From Persicaria tinctoria (Eukaryota; Streptophyta; Magnoliopsida; Caryophyllales; Polygonaceae): a DNA stretch of 64,000 nt. The stretch's first letter is position 1. Each line of letters starts with the position of its first letter. The position numbers were made by a program, and so were the translations under genes. Of the stretch, positions 22,976 to 35,879 are shown piece after piece. Below the pieces are notes generated by a model. That model saw only the letters and a program-made list of their open reading frames with translations. It did not search any database and was not told where the DNA came from. The stretch covers positions 33,582,120-33,646,119 of the forward strand of contig JBANSL010000010.1 in the NCBI GenBank assembly GCA_037127255.1, read 5' to 3'.

Positions 22976-24187
22976 AAATTTACAACAAATCAACAGTTAC
23001 ATAAACAAATAAACTCACAATCAATTTCAAATTTTCAATTTTCAATTTCACAATCTCACAAAGTCACATCCAATTTTAATTTCACACTTACTTGATATTT
23101 GAGGGCTGAGAAGAGAAGGGGCGAGGGCGGTGCAGCGCAGTTGCGGGATTGAGTGGCCGGAGAGAGGACGACGACGGCCAACGGTCGGAGTTGGAGATGG
23201 AGCCCGACAATGGAGGGACTGCACTGTCTGTTTGAGGGCTAAGAACACTGTCTGTTTGAGGGCTGAGAAGAAAAGGGACGACGGCGACCAACGGAGGGAG
23301 TGACGGACCAATTTGAGGGCTGGGAAGAGAAGAGAAGGGGCGGGGGCGAGGGCTTTTCCCCGCTCGTGGAGTACCCGCTAGTGTTGTCGATTGCGTCCAA
23401 TAACGGAGTTAGAGGACAGTGAGCACAACGATGCTTTGAACAATGGAATGGAGAGAGTGCGGTGGTGAGAAGTCCAGGAGGTTGTGTTGGTGGAATCCGA
23501 GTCGATGAATGGCCAGGGTTAGACGGTTAGGGTTTTCGGAAGCCGGAAGGAGAGAGATGGAGTAATAGAGGGCGATGGCCGCAAGCGGTGGTGTAGTTGG
23601 GGTAGTCTGGACAGAGAAAGAAAAAACAGAAGATTTTAGAAAGAGAGAAAGGAAAGTTGATAATATAAATGGATAAAATTTATTTACGAAATACAAATAT
23701 TATATAAATTGAATTTAGATTGACTCTCCAAAATAAAAGATATATTTTATAACTAGATAGAAATATATGATTGTTAAATTTAAAAATATAATACGGAGTA
23801 TAATATTTAACCAAATATTTAAATTGGATGATTTTAAATTAAATCTCACTCTATCTACTTATATATTCTATTTATTATAATTATAATTCTATTATTGTAT
23901 AAAAAAATTAGATAAATTCTCATTCTCATTCTATCGTTAATATATTCATCAAAATTATAATTATATTTCCATGAGATAATTTTTTGGTCTAACTAAAGAT
24001 TCTAATTCTATAAGAATTGAGCAAAATCCTTCTATAAATTAAACTTTCTTTCTATTGAGTTCTCATATTTTCACTATTGTAAACCAACAATAATTAAGAT
24101 TCAAGAATACCCAAACGTTTCATCAAAAAAAAAAGAATATCCAAGCGATTTTCTTTGTTCGATCTACTTGTCTAATCGTTTTCGTAA
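22976..24187. promoter_or_regulatory. Presumed promoter and 5' untranslated region of the TNP2-type gene
   Basis: A GC-rich, GA/CT-biased block (23090-23640) precedes an AT-rich stretch. A splice donor AAG|GTGAGC stands at 24188/24189, and an acceptor TTTTTAG lies at 24680 just before the start codon, indicating a non-coding leader exon. The transcription start cannot be fixed. Confidence 0.45.
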
Positions 24188-24681
24188 GGTGAGCTTTCCA
24201 ACAAATGTTCATTATCATTCAAGTCTTAAATTTCATTATCATTACTTTCTAAATTATAAATTATTTTTATAAATCAATATAATATAAATACAATGATATA
24301 TTTTTAAGCTTTCATTGGTATGCATCGATTTCAAGTGCTACGTAACTAAAAGTTTATAATGATCCAAAAAAGTCCTAAAGTTCTATTTATTTTTTATCCC
24401 ATAAGTTAATTTAATAATTCAGGAGTAATCTTTATCTTTTATGTTGTTAGGATTGTTTAAAATTCATAAGTAATTACATAGATATAGTTTGATGATTTTG
24501 TGAATTAATGCTTTCAATTTGGGTACTTATCGATAAATTTATTCAAGTTTGGGTGATTGAATGTAAAACTAAAACTTTGGATTTTTACTGTTAAGGTGAT
24601 TTTTTTAATGCTTATGTAATTTATGTTTGATTTTAGAGATGCCTATTTAGTTTTCATTGTTGTATGTATTTCCTTTTTAGG

Positions 24682-27600
24682 ATGGATCGAACATGGATGT
24701 ATCTGAAACATAGATTTCAACCTGAATTTTCAAATGGTCTGAAATTATTCATGAATGCTGCAAGACAACATTTGAATGAAGAAAATAAAGCTCGTTGCCC
24801 TTGTCGTGACTGTCAAAATGGAGAATTTCATCCACTTGCAAATATACACAACCATATATTAGCAAATGGATTTAAATTGAACTACTCAGTATGGACTGAG
24901 CATGGAGAAGATTTCGATGATGATGATAGTAATAGCGAAGCATATGATGATATTGAGGATAACGAAGAAGAAATTTATCAGGAGGTTGATGAAGATGTTA
25001 CAATGATGGACATGTTTGATGATTTGCAGCAGGATGGACAGATGGACCTAGATGACGAGGAGACAAACAATTTGAATGATAGCACAGATGCTGACAATTT
25101 TGATAATTTGTTTAGCGAGGCTCTAAAAGAGTTGTACCCGGGGTGTAAAAAGTTCTCAGCTTTGAGTTTTATTTTAAAGCTTATGCATACGAAAGTAGTA
25201 AGTCGCTGGAGCAATAAAAGTTTCAATTCTTTATTGAAAATACTGAAGGATTCACACCCAGAGGGGGCAGCTATCCCATCATCCCTTTACGAAGCCAAAA
25301 AAATGTTACGAGGATTAGATATGGGGTATGTTTCTATACATGCGTGTAAGCATGATTGTGCACTATTTTGGAAAGAAAATGAAGAACTTGAAGAATGTCC
25401 CGAGTGTCACGAGCCTAGATATACGTCCAAAGGAGGAAAAGGTAAAAAAATCCCACAAAAAGTATTGCGCTATTTTCCATTGAAACCGAGGTTGAAAAGA
25501 TTGTTTATGTCTAGACATACGGCAACCGATATGAGATGGCATAAATTAAAACGTAGAGACGATGAGGGTTTTCTTAGACACCCTGCTGATGCCGAACAGT
25601 GGAAGAAGTTTGATCTGCAGTATCCTGAATTTGCAAAAGAATGTAGAAATGTCAGGTTGGGGCTTGCCACAGATGGTTTTAATCCATTTGGGAATATGAG
25701 CACTAGTTACAGTATGTGGCCAGTTATTCTAGTGCCTTATAATCTTCCTCCGTGGAAATGCATGAAACAGATGTTTTCTATGATGTCATTGCTGATTCCC
25801 GGTCCACGGGCACCTGGAAAGGACATTGATGTGTATCTTCGTCCATTAATTGATGAGCTCAAAGACTTATGGGAAGTCGGTATTGAAGCGTTTGATGTTT
25901 CTGTCGGTGAAAGATTTACCTTACGAGCATGTGTCATTTGGACTATAAATGATTTTCCGGCTTACGGAGATTTATCAGGTTGGAGCACAAAAGGGTATAA
26001 AGCTTGCCCAGTGTGTAATGAAGATGTAACTTCGGATGGTTTGAGAGGAAAAATTTGCTACATGGGGCACCGGAGATTTTTACCAGAAAATCACAAGTGG
26101 AGAAGGAGTAAAGAGTATAATGGAAAGGTTGAAGATCGTCCTACTCCTAGATTATTTTCCGGAGATGATAAATTGAAGCAATTAGAACGGGTTCATAAGA
26201 GCAAACCGGGCAAGTCTCCATGTAATCCAGATTTAAAGCGAAAGCGAGAGGCATATGAACTGAACTGGACGAGGAAAAGCATTTTTTATGAGTTACCGTA
26301 TTGGTCAAAGATTGAGTTGCAAAATAATATTGATGTGATGCACTGTGAAAAGAATGTGGGTGAAAGCCTTGTTGGAACTTTGCTGGATATTGATGGGAAA
26401 ATAAAAGATACAAATAAAGCTCGTTTGGACTTGTCAGATTTGAACATAAGGAAGGAACTGCATCTCAAGCAACACGGGAATCAATGGAAGAAGCCTCAAG
26501 CAAGGTACACACTCAAAGTCGACTCTCGTCGATCTTTATGCCGCTTTTTGAAGCATGTTAAATATCCTGACGGGTATGCTGCAAATATTTCAAAAAATGT
26601 GAACATTCATGATGGCAAGATACACGGACTTAAAAGTCACGATTGGCATGTTCTATTGCAACGTCTTCTCCCGGTGGGTATTCGTCATCTCTTGGACAAG
26701 GATGTGTGTACTGCAGTTATTGAGTTGTGCATTTTTTCCCAACAAATTTGTGCAAAGACTCTTAAAGTTACAGATTTGGAAAGAATGGAGAAGGATATAC
26801 GTTTGGTTCTCTGCAAACTAGAAAGGATTTTCCCGCCAGCTTTTTTTGTTGTGATGTTGCATCTAACAGTCCATTTACCTCGAGAAGCTATTCTAGGAGG
26901 GCCAGTATCTTTTAGGTGGATGTATCCTATTGAAAGGAATTTGGGGACTTACAAAAAATACGTGTCAAACAAAGCTCGGCCTGAAGGTTCAATTGCTGAA
27001 ACATATATTGTTAATGAGGCAATTACATTTTGCTCGATGTATTTTCGTGGAGTTGAAACACGGTTCAATCCAAGGGAACGTAATGATGATCTTCAAAACG
27101 AAGATGATGCTGGCCTGTCGGTTTTTTCCCAAAGAGTTCGCCCTTTTGGTGGCAAGAAATTTATAGAGCTTGATCGAACGGAATTAAAAAAGGCTCATTG
27201 GTACGTGTTGTCCAATTGCGATGAAGTCGAACCATATATGAAGTAAGAGGCTACAATATGAGTTTTTTTGTTTAATATAAATTAATAATTACAATATCCA
27301 AGTATATGTTGTTAATTGTCCTTCAACATTTTTTTAGCGAGCATGAGGATGAACTGAAGCAGACTAGTGAAGATGATTTATATAAAAGACAAGAAGAAGA
27401 ATTCCCTAGTTGGTTTGAAAGAAGAGTATGTATTGTTCTCCAAGTGTTGAATTTATGGAATTTGAATCATTAGTTTTTTTTTATAATGTACTGAGTTCAT
27501 TTATATTATTTTCAGATGAGTCGTGCAATGGAAAGTGGGGAGGTGGCTGAAAATGATGACCTTTACTACTTGGCATGTGGACCAGATCCACGAGTCCATA

Positions 27601-28313
27601 CATTTACTGGTTGTGTTGTTGGTGGATTGAGGTATCACACAAAAGAACTCGATGATCGTCGTACTACACAAAATAGTGGCATATATGTCCCTGGACAATA
27701 TGTTGGGGGAACACATGATTATTATGGTGTTCTGCTTAATATTGTGAAGTTGAGTTACATGGATATGCATCACGTTTACCTATTTAAGTGCAAGTGGTTC
27801 AATACAGACGAGTCGGGAAGAAACGGGACTAAGAGAGTACAACGAGATTATAATCTTATGAGCATTAATACAGAGTTTGTGTGGTACGAGGATGAACCTT
27901 TTATCCTAGCCAGTGAAGCGCAACAAGTGTTTTATCTAGATGATCCAAAATTACAACATGGATGGAAAGTTGTTCAAAAGGCAGAAATGCGGAATGTGTG
28001 GGATGTCCCAGAGATTGATTTGGAAGAAGGAGAAAATATAATGGAGGAAGATTTTGTTCCTGAGTACAATTATGAGACTCAACAAAATGAGTTTAATGCA
28101 GCTCCTTGGTTGGTAGAGGAAGAACTTCTTGAAAATCCCGAACTACATCAAGAAGATGGCGAGGCTCAAGTCATTGATTCAAATATCGATGTCAGCACAA
28201 GAAGTACTAGAGACATTGATTCTACAAGTGATGATTATGAAGAAACTGATAAGGATGATGTGGACAATGAAGAAATGATCTCAAGTGATGATGATGATGA
28301 TGATAGTGATTAA
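24682..28313 (+). CDS. TNP2-type CACTA transposase, three coding exons, 1,148 residues
   Basis: The exons are 24682-27242, 27338-27425 and 27516-28313, with GT-AG introns in phase; the joined frame has no stop. I chose the ATG at 24682 because it follows a splice acceptor and starts MDRTWMYLK, the usual N-terminus; an ATG 18 bp upstream would lie in the intron. Domains in order: the transposase-associated domain (about 3-75, with CPCRDC), an acidic stretch (about 80-150), and the tnp2 transposase domain (about 215-430, with CKHDCALF, CPECHEPRY and ATDGFNPFG). MHCEKNV lies near 552. A DUF4218-like region (about 650-780, with RMEKDIRLVLCKLE and HLPREAILGGPVSFRWMYP) follows. A DUF4216-like region (about 950-1030, with YYGVLLNI and FILASEAQQVFYLDDP) and an acidic tail complete it. 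The protein would act in the nucleus, cutting element ends. It appears intact. Confidence 0.93.
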
Positions 28314-31300
28314 GTTTGAGGATAGCTTCATTTTTTTTTCCAGAATTTTGCAATTACTGTCATTTATGTTTATTTTTGGATAAATTTGTGTTTGGTTTAG
28401 TTCTTGGAAATTTTCAAATCCATTTTGACATTTGATTTCATTGATATAAACATAGCCTATGCGGGATTTGAACCTGCATCTTTGTGATTAGACACAATGC
28501 TTTTCCATTTAAGCTAATAGGCTTGAAATCCATTGAGTATGGATTTTATGAGACAATAACTAAACACTTCAGCAGGAAAAGCATTGAGAGCAAATGAATT
28601 TAAAATGTAAAATTGATTTTATAGCTTTCTGAAACAAATCAGCACTGAGAACTGATATTGTAAAATGTAAACGAATTTAAAATGTAAAGTCATGGATTTT
28701 ATACCTTTTTGAACTCTTCAACAAGTTTTTGAGAGCAAATGAATTTAAAATGTAAAATTGATAGTGTTGCTGTCATGACAGCAGGTTGAGAAATAGGGAT
28801 TTCCATTTTACCTTACCTTTGAGTAAGCCTTAGAATTGTCCTTACATATCTGCTTTGCATTGAGAGGATCAGACACAATGAGATTTATTGTCAATTAAAG
28901 TTAACTATAAAATGTTTTCTGTCTGTGCAAACTGAAAGAGAAGTAGTTGGATGTTATTTTGATATAACTCGATCAGTATTTGTTACCCAATTGAATATGT
29001 GGATTTCCTTGTCAGAAAAATACAATAATAAAATTATTTCCACCATCAGTGACAACAATAAAATTTCCCATATCACATATCAATGTGGGGCTGATGTTTT
29101 TGGCTCCTGCATTTTGGTCAACTGCAGCAAGGCAACAAAAGAATGCCAGGAACTGCTGTCACAAAATCAGTCGTGGCAAATGAGCCTGGCGGTAAAAAGA
29201 GAGAGGAAATCTTTGTTGATATCATTGAGAAGATCAGTGTTACATTTAGCTCCAGTGTGAGTACCGATGAGCCCAGTGCATTTGAAATCTACTCTGTCTT
29301 CATTGTTAACATGACATGGTAGCTGGTAGCAAGTTGTCAGTCTTAGTGAATAAGTATATCATGGAGAGCCTTTAGAAATGATATTGTGAATTAATTAAAA
29401 ATGATAAGTATTTCTTTTTCACTATTGATTTTGAAATGTTATCCTTCCCATCATTAATCTGTGGCTAGAGCTTTGAGCTTTGTCTTATCATGGTGGTTTC
29501 TTTTGTAAAATTTAATTGAGGCAGAGACCTCTTATAATGCAGCTTCAAAATACTATTATGAGAGCCTCCATTCATAGGCGTGAATTCAGTGTGATAATAT
29601 GTACTTATGATTCCAACCAAAAAATATGTACTTTTGATAATGTCTGATTAAGTATTAATATATCTTCGATAAATTACAGTTTATTCAAAATACTATTATG
29701 AGAGCCTCCATTCATAGGCGTGAATTCACAATGAGATTTATTGTCAACGAAGATATATTACATTATAATCACAAAACTACATGCACAAATATGGCAGCTA
29801 ATGTTTGATCAGTAGTGATGCTTTTTTTTATCAATATAATAAAAAGCATCAATCAGTTTACCAAAAAAAGCATGAATGAACATTCAGTAGATAGCTATTT
29901 AACATAAAAAAAAGCATCAGTGAGTATACTGATTCAATTCCAAATTCCTAATTCCAAAACAAATTCAATCCTATTTGTCGGACACAATTCACTTCCTAAA
30001 TCCTACAAATTCAATCCCAAATTCAAATCCTAAATCCAACCAATTCAAGTCTAAAACTAAAACTAAAAGCTACAGATGGTTTCCAATTCAAGATAAATTC
30101 AACAACCTAGGATGAAATTGAAGAAAACATACCTGATTTTGCAGTTAGACCTTAGAAGAACAGATTTTGTCTTGAAAAATTCAAGAGTGAGCCACTGAGA
30201 TAGAGCCGAGATGCGAGATGACAGTGGAAGATGGAAGATGACGTCCGGGCGACGGGAGGAAGGTTGAAGGAGGCTGGCGCTCAGGTTGCGGTTGGAGGGA
30301 GTCAAGGAGTGGCCGACGCCGAGAGGGAGCCCCTGGATGCCGGCGGGAGGCGGGTGAACGTGCACGAATACAGAAACGTCGGAACTGGGGAGCGGAGCCG
30401 GACTTGGAGATTCTTTGGAAGCTTAAAGCTTAAAGCTTTGTTCTGATATAAAATAAAAAGTTTTGCACAAAAAAAGAAAGATACTATAAAATAAAAAGCT
30501 TAAAGCTTTGTTGGTTATATTTATATTTACGATATAAAATAAATGTTTTCAGTTTTTTTTCGATCATATTTTAAAATGTACTCTATAATAAATGTTTTCA
30601 GTATTTGTTACCCAATTAATTTTAGATATCATTTTATCTTAACTAATTTTATTTTATTTTTTGATGAAATTTAAAATTTACTTTTATTTGCACAAAATAA
30701 AAATGAAATAAAAACACTTGTACTTCATTTAACGTGATAAATCTTGAATATTTAGACCATATGTGGCATATTTAATACGTAGGCTCTTATTTTGAAACTT
30801 ATGATTTTAATAGTTTTGAAGAACATAAAATTGAGATATTGTATATTGTTTATATTCTCTTAACTTGATTGATAAATCGCATCTCAAGGTTTTAAAAGCT
30901 CTACTTTTTATATTTACAAATATATTGTTTCTCTTCTCTTTCATAATATATTTGTATGAATTACCCTATTAGATAGAGTTATCAAACATTTTCACATCTT
31001 ATAATACATTATAATTGTTTAATTTAATATTTATCTTATAAATATAAGTAACCTATCATATTTGAAAAGTAAATTAGCTATCATATTACCCCGAATATGA
31101 AACTTTTGGTTATTATAACTAATTTGTGTCTTGAAGGCACGAGAACTATATTAGTACATATACTCAAATCGATGCGTAGCATCCTATTTGACGTGTTGTG
31201 GTTGATTATTGAAAAAAAATTCACAAAATAATATATTATCATAATTTATAGAAAGTTATATAAGTTACAATCTATTTATATATATATATATATATTTTAC

Positions 31301-31860
31301 TTAAAGTACTTTATTGATCGAAATGTCTTCATATAATTAATAGTTTTCCCCAAAATGTACATAATATAATTGATTTTTTACATTTATAACTTTCAATTTA
31401 AAAAAAATTAAAAAAATTACTATATTACGTGAGGGGATTTTGTTTACAAAATAGATATTGGTGTTTAAATTGAATAAGACTTCCAATTTGAATAAAAACA
31501 TAATCAGAAAATTATAATTAATGACCTACTTGTATAATATGGTAATGGAATTAAAAAAAATATAATATAATTATAATAATAATTAGTTAGCAGTCTTATA
31601 ATAATAATAATAATAAATGAATAAATAAATAAAAATAAAATATTAGCCCGTAGGCAATAATAATAATAAAATAAAATTATAATAATAATAATAAATTCTA
31701 TATCCCCTTACAAAATTGTTCAAAATACGAAATTTCATAAAAAAAAAATGGAAGCATAAACATTAGCCTGTAGGCATCATATTTCTAAAACTAAAAAGCC
31801 AAATTCTAAAATCCCACCAAAAATTGAAATCCCTAGTAATTTTAGGCGGTAAAGTTAAAA
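28314..31860. other. Element B interior between the transposase genes; no gene seen
   Basis: AT-rich DNA with several local duplications, for example a block near 29545-29589 repeated at 29685-29728, and CACAATGAGATTTATTGTCAA at about 28874 and 29728. A GC-rich GA/CT block at 30190-30420 resembles in texture the one upstream of the TNP2-type gene. A 111-codon ORF at 28925-29260 has no recognisable family. Confidence 0.35.
28452..28520 (-). pseudogene. tRNA-like sequence, copy 2
   Basis: Nearly identical to the sequence at 20752-20818, with the same following bases (complement of GCTAATAGGCTTGAAATCCA). Here the T-arm stem has one mismatch (GCAGG/CCCGC), while the anticodon stem TTGTG/CACAA is better formed, with only a 6-nt loop. 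It is a relic duplicated within element B. Confidence 0.5.
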
Positions 31861-33708
31861 ATTATCCCACAATTTTTGACGGCCTCCACCCACATTAAAG
31901 GGATAAATGAAAATCCCTAGAACGGCCGTATCTCAACTTCTCTATCGTGCGTCCGCCTACCTGCGCGGCTGCGTACTTCTTCTACCGGTTGCACTCTTGA
32001 GTTCCGACGCTTGTAGATCTTCGCTCATCTACTTCGACCCTCCGCGTTACTCTAGCACTCCAGACGCCTCTCGTTAGTGAAGGTTTGAAAGTTCAATTCA
32101 AATTGGGTATATTGAGTTGGTTCTAATTTCAGTCAATTTTCATTTGTTGTTCGATAATTGCTGGATATAGATATAAATCCATAGTTGTTGCTCAGTAGTT
32201 GCTATTTCATATGAATTTCACTTCGATTTCGGTTTTACGTACTTGTTGTTTGATGTTTGACGGTTCCTAAAACACATCTGATAAGATATTTTGCCTCTGA
32301 TTCTACCTCTGATATTGCTATTCAATTCGATTTCGGTTTATGTAGTTGCTGTTTGATGTTCGACAGTTCCAATCACCTCTGATCAGATATTGCGTTTGAT
32401 TTTGATGTACAATTCGATTTCTGAGTTTGCCTCTGATTTTGCTGCAAAGATATTGCCTCAATTGTTGTTCAAGATTAGGATACAGTACATATACCTAGAC
32501 ACCTTTGATAAGATTTTTTTTTTTGGTTAAGGTTTTTTGCTGTCATACTTTTTTTTGGATCAAGGTTTTTTTTGCTGTTATACTTTTTTTTGGGTCAAGT
32601 CTTTTTTTGCCATGTCCTTATATTATTTGCCTTGCTACCATCTTTTTATATTTTTTGGTCAAGGTTAGGTTGATGGATTAGGTAGCTATTGTACTTTTTT
32701 TTTGGGGTCAAGGTTAGGTTTCTTTCATAGTATAGGTTGCTGTCATAATATATCTGTAAATACTATTTTTGTATGAATTGATAATCTGAAATGTAAATAC
32801 AATTTTTGTATGAATTGATAATCTGATTGCTATTGCTGCTGGTGTTTTTCTGTGTTCTCCATGGAGCTGCTACGGCCCCCCCTTTTATCATTCCAAACTT
32901 CAGAGCCGTTAAGAATCAAAGAGCAATTACTTCCTTTCATTAACTTCCCTTTACTATTTTGTATATCTCCTTAATTAGCAAAGATTCATATATCTTTAAC
33001 GGTTATCTTCATCAATTGGGTATCTTTCCATTAATTTGGGTGTTTATTCGACTTGATTAGTTAATAGGCGTTACGTCAGCTAGATATTTTGAGTATTATC
33101 AATATCCAATAGTCATTGCTATCATATACAATATATTTTTGCTATCCAATAGTCATTGCTGTCATTGCTATCATATACAATATACAATATATAATATACA
33201 ATATACAATATATTTTTTCTATTTTTGCTTATTTTTTATGTTTTTAATAAAATGTATACTTCTTATAGTAATATACCACTATGCTTCAAATTTATTGTTT
33301 TAAATCAAATTGATAATGTTATCAATTATTACTTTGTGAGTTAAGCCAATTAATTAGGATCTAATGGTATATTCCTAAATTAAATAACAGTATTTGTAAT
33401 ACCACTATTTAAAATGCAAAGAAATTTTATGTTTAAGGATCATATATATCTTCATCATGTCGCAATTGCAAGCTGTTGCTGTCCTGATAAATCATATTAG
33501 TGCTTCTGTCTTTTCTCTATTTGCTATTTGTTTTCTATTTTGTTAGTTATAGTAGTTCTCTGTATAGCTATATGTAATTTTGATCACTTTACTTGTTATA
33601 TTATGTCTCAGACTCGCTATGATTGATTTTATGTACTTTATTATTGGACAGTACCTTAAAACAGAATGTAAAATATGAATTGGATTAGATAATATGATAA
33701 TATTTAAG
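31861..33708 (+). promoter_or_regulatory. Probable leader exon and long 5' intron of the second transposase gene
   Basis: A GC-rich block (about 31900-32085) stands out from AT-rich surroundings. It ends in GTGAAG|GTTTGA, a possible splice donor, and T-rich intron-like DNA follows. The next good acceptor is GGTCACAG at 35874, six bases before the start codon. This is inference from composition and splice signals only. Confidence 0.4.
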
Positions 33709-33713
33709 GATAA

Positions 33714-33938
33714 TGTTAGGACCTTGAATGATCTTTCATGGATGATGGTTTGGAAAGGTAAAGAGAAGGGATTGAAGAGGGATTAGAGAAAGCGAGAGGT
33801 AGAAGACAGTAGGAACTAGGAATTGTAATTCATTCATTCATAGATGAAAATCAACAAGTACAATGTATCTCTATTTATACTACTAAACCCCACTTTCTAA
33901 TATTTACACAATTCACCCTATATATTCAGTTCCTAACA
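33714..33938 (-). repeat. 3' LTR of a truncated LTR retroelement inside element B
   Basis: The minus strand starts TGTTAGGAACTG and ends GGTCCTAACA (225 bp), with inverted termini TGTTAGGA/TCCTAACA and a TATA box TATAAATAG. A polypurine tract AAGGAGGGGAG lies immediately upstream. No 5' LTR is found in the window, so the element is truncated at its 5' side. Confidence 0.8.
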
Positions 33939-34633
33939 ATACTCCCCTCCTTAAGAAAGCTTGTCCTCAAGCTTATTACAAACACAAACTAAAAAAAAAA
34001 AAAAAAACAGCCAAATAAGAAGTGTGAGACCAATGTAAAGAAATAAGCTTGTTGGAGCCTTTCCAAGAAAGTCTAGAGCTGTTGCAATATGCTTCCATAC
34101 TCCATGCTCATCCACCCTTATGACAGTACACACTCACATGCATGCTACACACTCACAAGCATACTTCACCAGGTATGAGTTGCACTTGGCCAATTCTCAT
34201 CAAATTATATGCAAATGCTGCACTCGGCCAATTCACACCAAAATACATGCAAATGCAAATATATTGCTAGTGCCAATTCACCAGTTACCCATTTGAAAGT
34301 GATTGTGAGCTGCACTTGGCCAATAATTGGAAAATGATTATTATTGATGTTGCTCTTGAATTGCATGATCACCCACATTCCAGCAAAAGCATGGCAGCAC
34401 ACTTCCACCAAAAAATTTAGCACCAATTTGCCTCTTTACAGGGAAGACTAGCAGATCATCCTACCAACACTTCCACCAAGCATCAATACCATATATACCT
34501 TGATCATTTCCCCCAAGCAAAACTGATCATCCTTAACAGTAATTAATTTCCAGAAAAAAATTTCGGATGCCCTGCTTGACACAACACTACCAACAACTAA
34601 GCATCCAGTAAGCACTCAATTCAAATTTCCAAT
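33939..34633 (-). other. Internal 3' non-coding part of the truncated LTR element
   Basis: It lies between the 328-codon ORF and the polypurine tract. It contains repeated phrases related to TTGGCCAA (34190, 34225, 34317) and no coding frame of note. Confidence 0.45.
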
Positions 34634-34635
34634 TA

Positions 34636-35622
34636 CTAGCCAATCTCAAATGCACCCCTAAAATATGCAATGAACTCAAGCACCCACACAACTCCCATTT
34701 GTTGCCTCATGTACCTGAACACAGACCTACCCCCACCTGGATCAAAGGTGAGAATGCAATCTGAATCGCAATACAGATCCATCCTTTCTGCACCACACCA
34801 GCAACCACTACTGACACTTTGGAAAAGCTTTCCAACAACAACAAACGCATCAATTGGCCTTGGTCTACCATCAGTCTTCACCTCAACTAAGCAAGCAATA
34901 ACTCCTTTCCCTCTATCATATGGCCAAGAATTTGCCTCGGGTCCTTGTTCAATCCCAAAATCATCATCAATTCTTGGCTTAAACCTACTGAAATTTAAGC
35001 CTAAAGCATCAGCTCTAAAATCAGTTCTTGTAGGCATTTTCACAAACACTTTGTGTGCACTCATTAGGTTTCTCAGACTAGCAATTGAATCGATTCTCAA
35101 ACCAGTCCCGCTAACATTCTTGGTACTGACTAGCCTGATTTCCATCAATTCAATTAAAAGCACAACCAAATCTCCTAATTTTTCAGCAGTGTAATCACTA
35201 GGAGGTGTCTCGAAGGGATCAGACTTTACCTTTGATGGCTCAAGGATTTCTGGATTTGGGGGTTTCTTGGCATCGTCCCTCTCCGATCCAACCTGAATCT
35301 GAATTCCCAGATTCGCGTTTGCAATCAGAACTTCTATGCGCTTCTCGTCTGCTGTCGTCGCCTTGATTCCTGGCGCACTTGAGTCGTCGTGGTCTCCCAT
35401 TGGGGCGAGCTTGATTTCACCCCATCTGTCACTGATTTCGGAAGCTTCAATCTGTTTTGTGGTTACAAACAGAGCCCCATCCTTTTCTTGACAGCTTTGC
35501 ACTTCATCAAGATCTGCGACATCCGGCGTCAACAACCCTCCATTCGTGCTTGCTGGCGGTGCACTATCTTGCGATGTCGGAACGATTTGTGATCCGCTTT
35601 CTTGCAAATATTTTTTAAGCAA
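34636..35622 (-). CDS. Retroelement-associated ORF of unknown function, 328 codons, 5'-truncated
   Basis: An uninterrupted minus-strand frame that ends 0.7 kb before a 3' LTR. There is no ATG at its upstream edge; the frame simply begins after a stop with LLKKYLQESGSQ, so the original N-terminus is lost. Visible segments are an acidic, Asp/Glu-rich N-terminal third, then MSAHKVFVKMPTR and KGVIACLVEVKTDGRPRPID. The C-terminus is Cys- and Phe-rich. I recognise no gag, protease, reverse transcriptase or integrase motif. It may be a gag-like protein of a non-autonomous LTR element or a captured host exon. Confidence 0.45.
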   Translation of the reverse strand: MLKKYLQESGSQIVPTSQDSAPPASTNGGLLTPDVADLDEVQSCQEKDGALFVTTKQIEASEISDRWGEIKLAPMGDHDDSSAPGIKATTADEKRIEVLIANANLGIQIQVGSERDDAKKPPNPEILEPSKVKSDPFETPPSDYTAEKLGDLVVLLIELMEIRLVSTKNVSGTGLRIDSIASLRNLMSAHKVFVKMPTRTDFRADALGLNFSRFKPRIDDDFGIEQGPEANSWPYDRGKGVIACLVEVKTDGRPRPIDAFVVVGKLFQSVSSGCWCGAERMDLYCDSDCILTFDPGGGRSVFRYMRQQMGVVWVLEFIAYFRGAFEIG

Positions 35623-35879
35623 TTCTAAGTAAAAGTTTTTTTATATTCTATTGCAATATTAATTTAACATATTACTATACATACGTTTATATTTAGGTTC
35701 TAAATAAGATAGTGAATATTTCAATGTATCATGAACATAAGGTTTATATATAACAATAGTGGATCATACTACATTTGTTTTTAGTTAGTCCTTATATTAT
35801 TATATTTGGTGAAATTATGGTTGTATGAATTCTTATAAATTGTGTTTTCTTTATGCCATTATTTATGGTCACAGTGACA

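Noticed and set aside
28925..29260. 111-codon ORF as a third gene of element B
   Set aside because: No family motif, no supporting splice pattern, and its composition matches the surrounding non-coding DNA.
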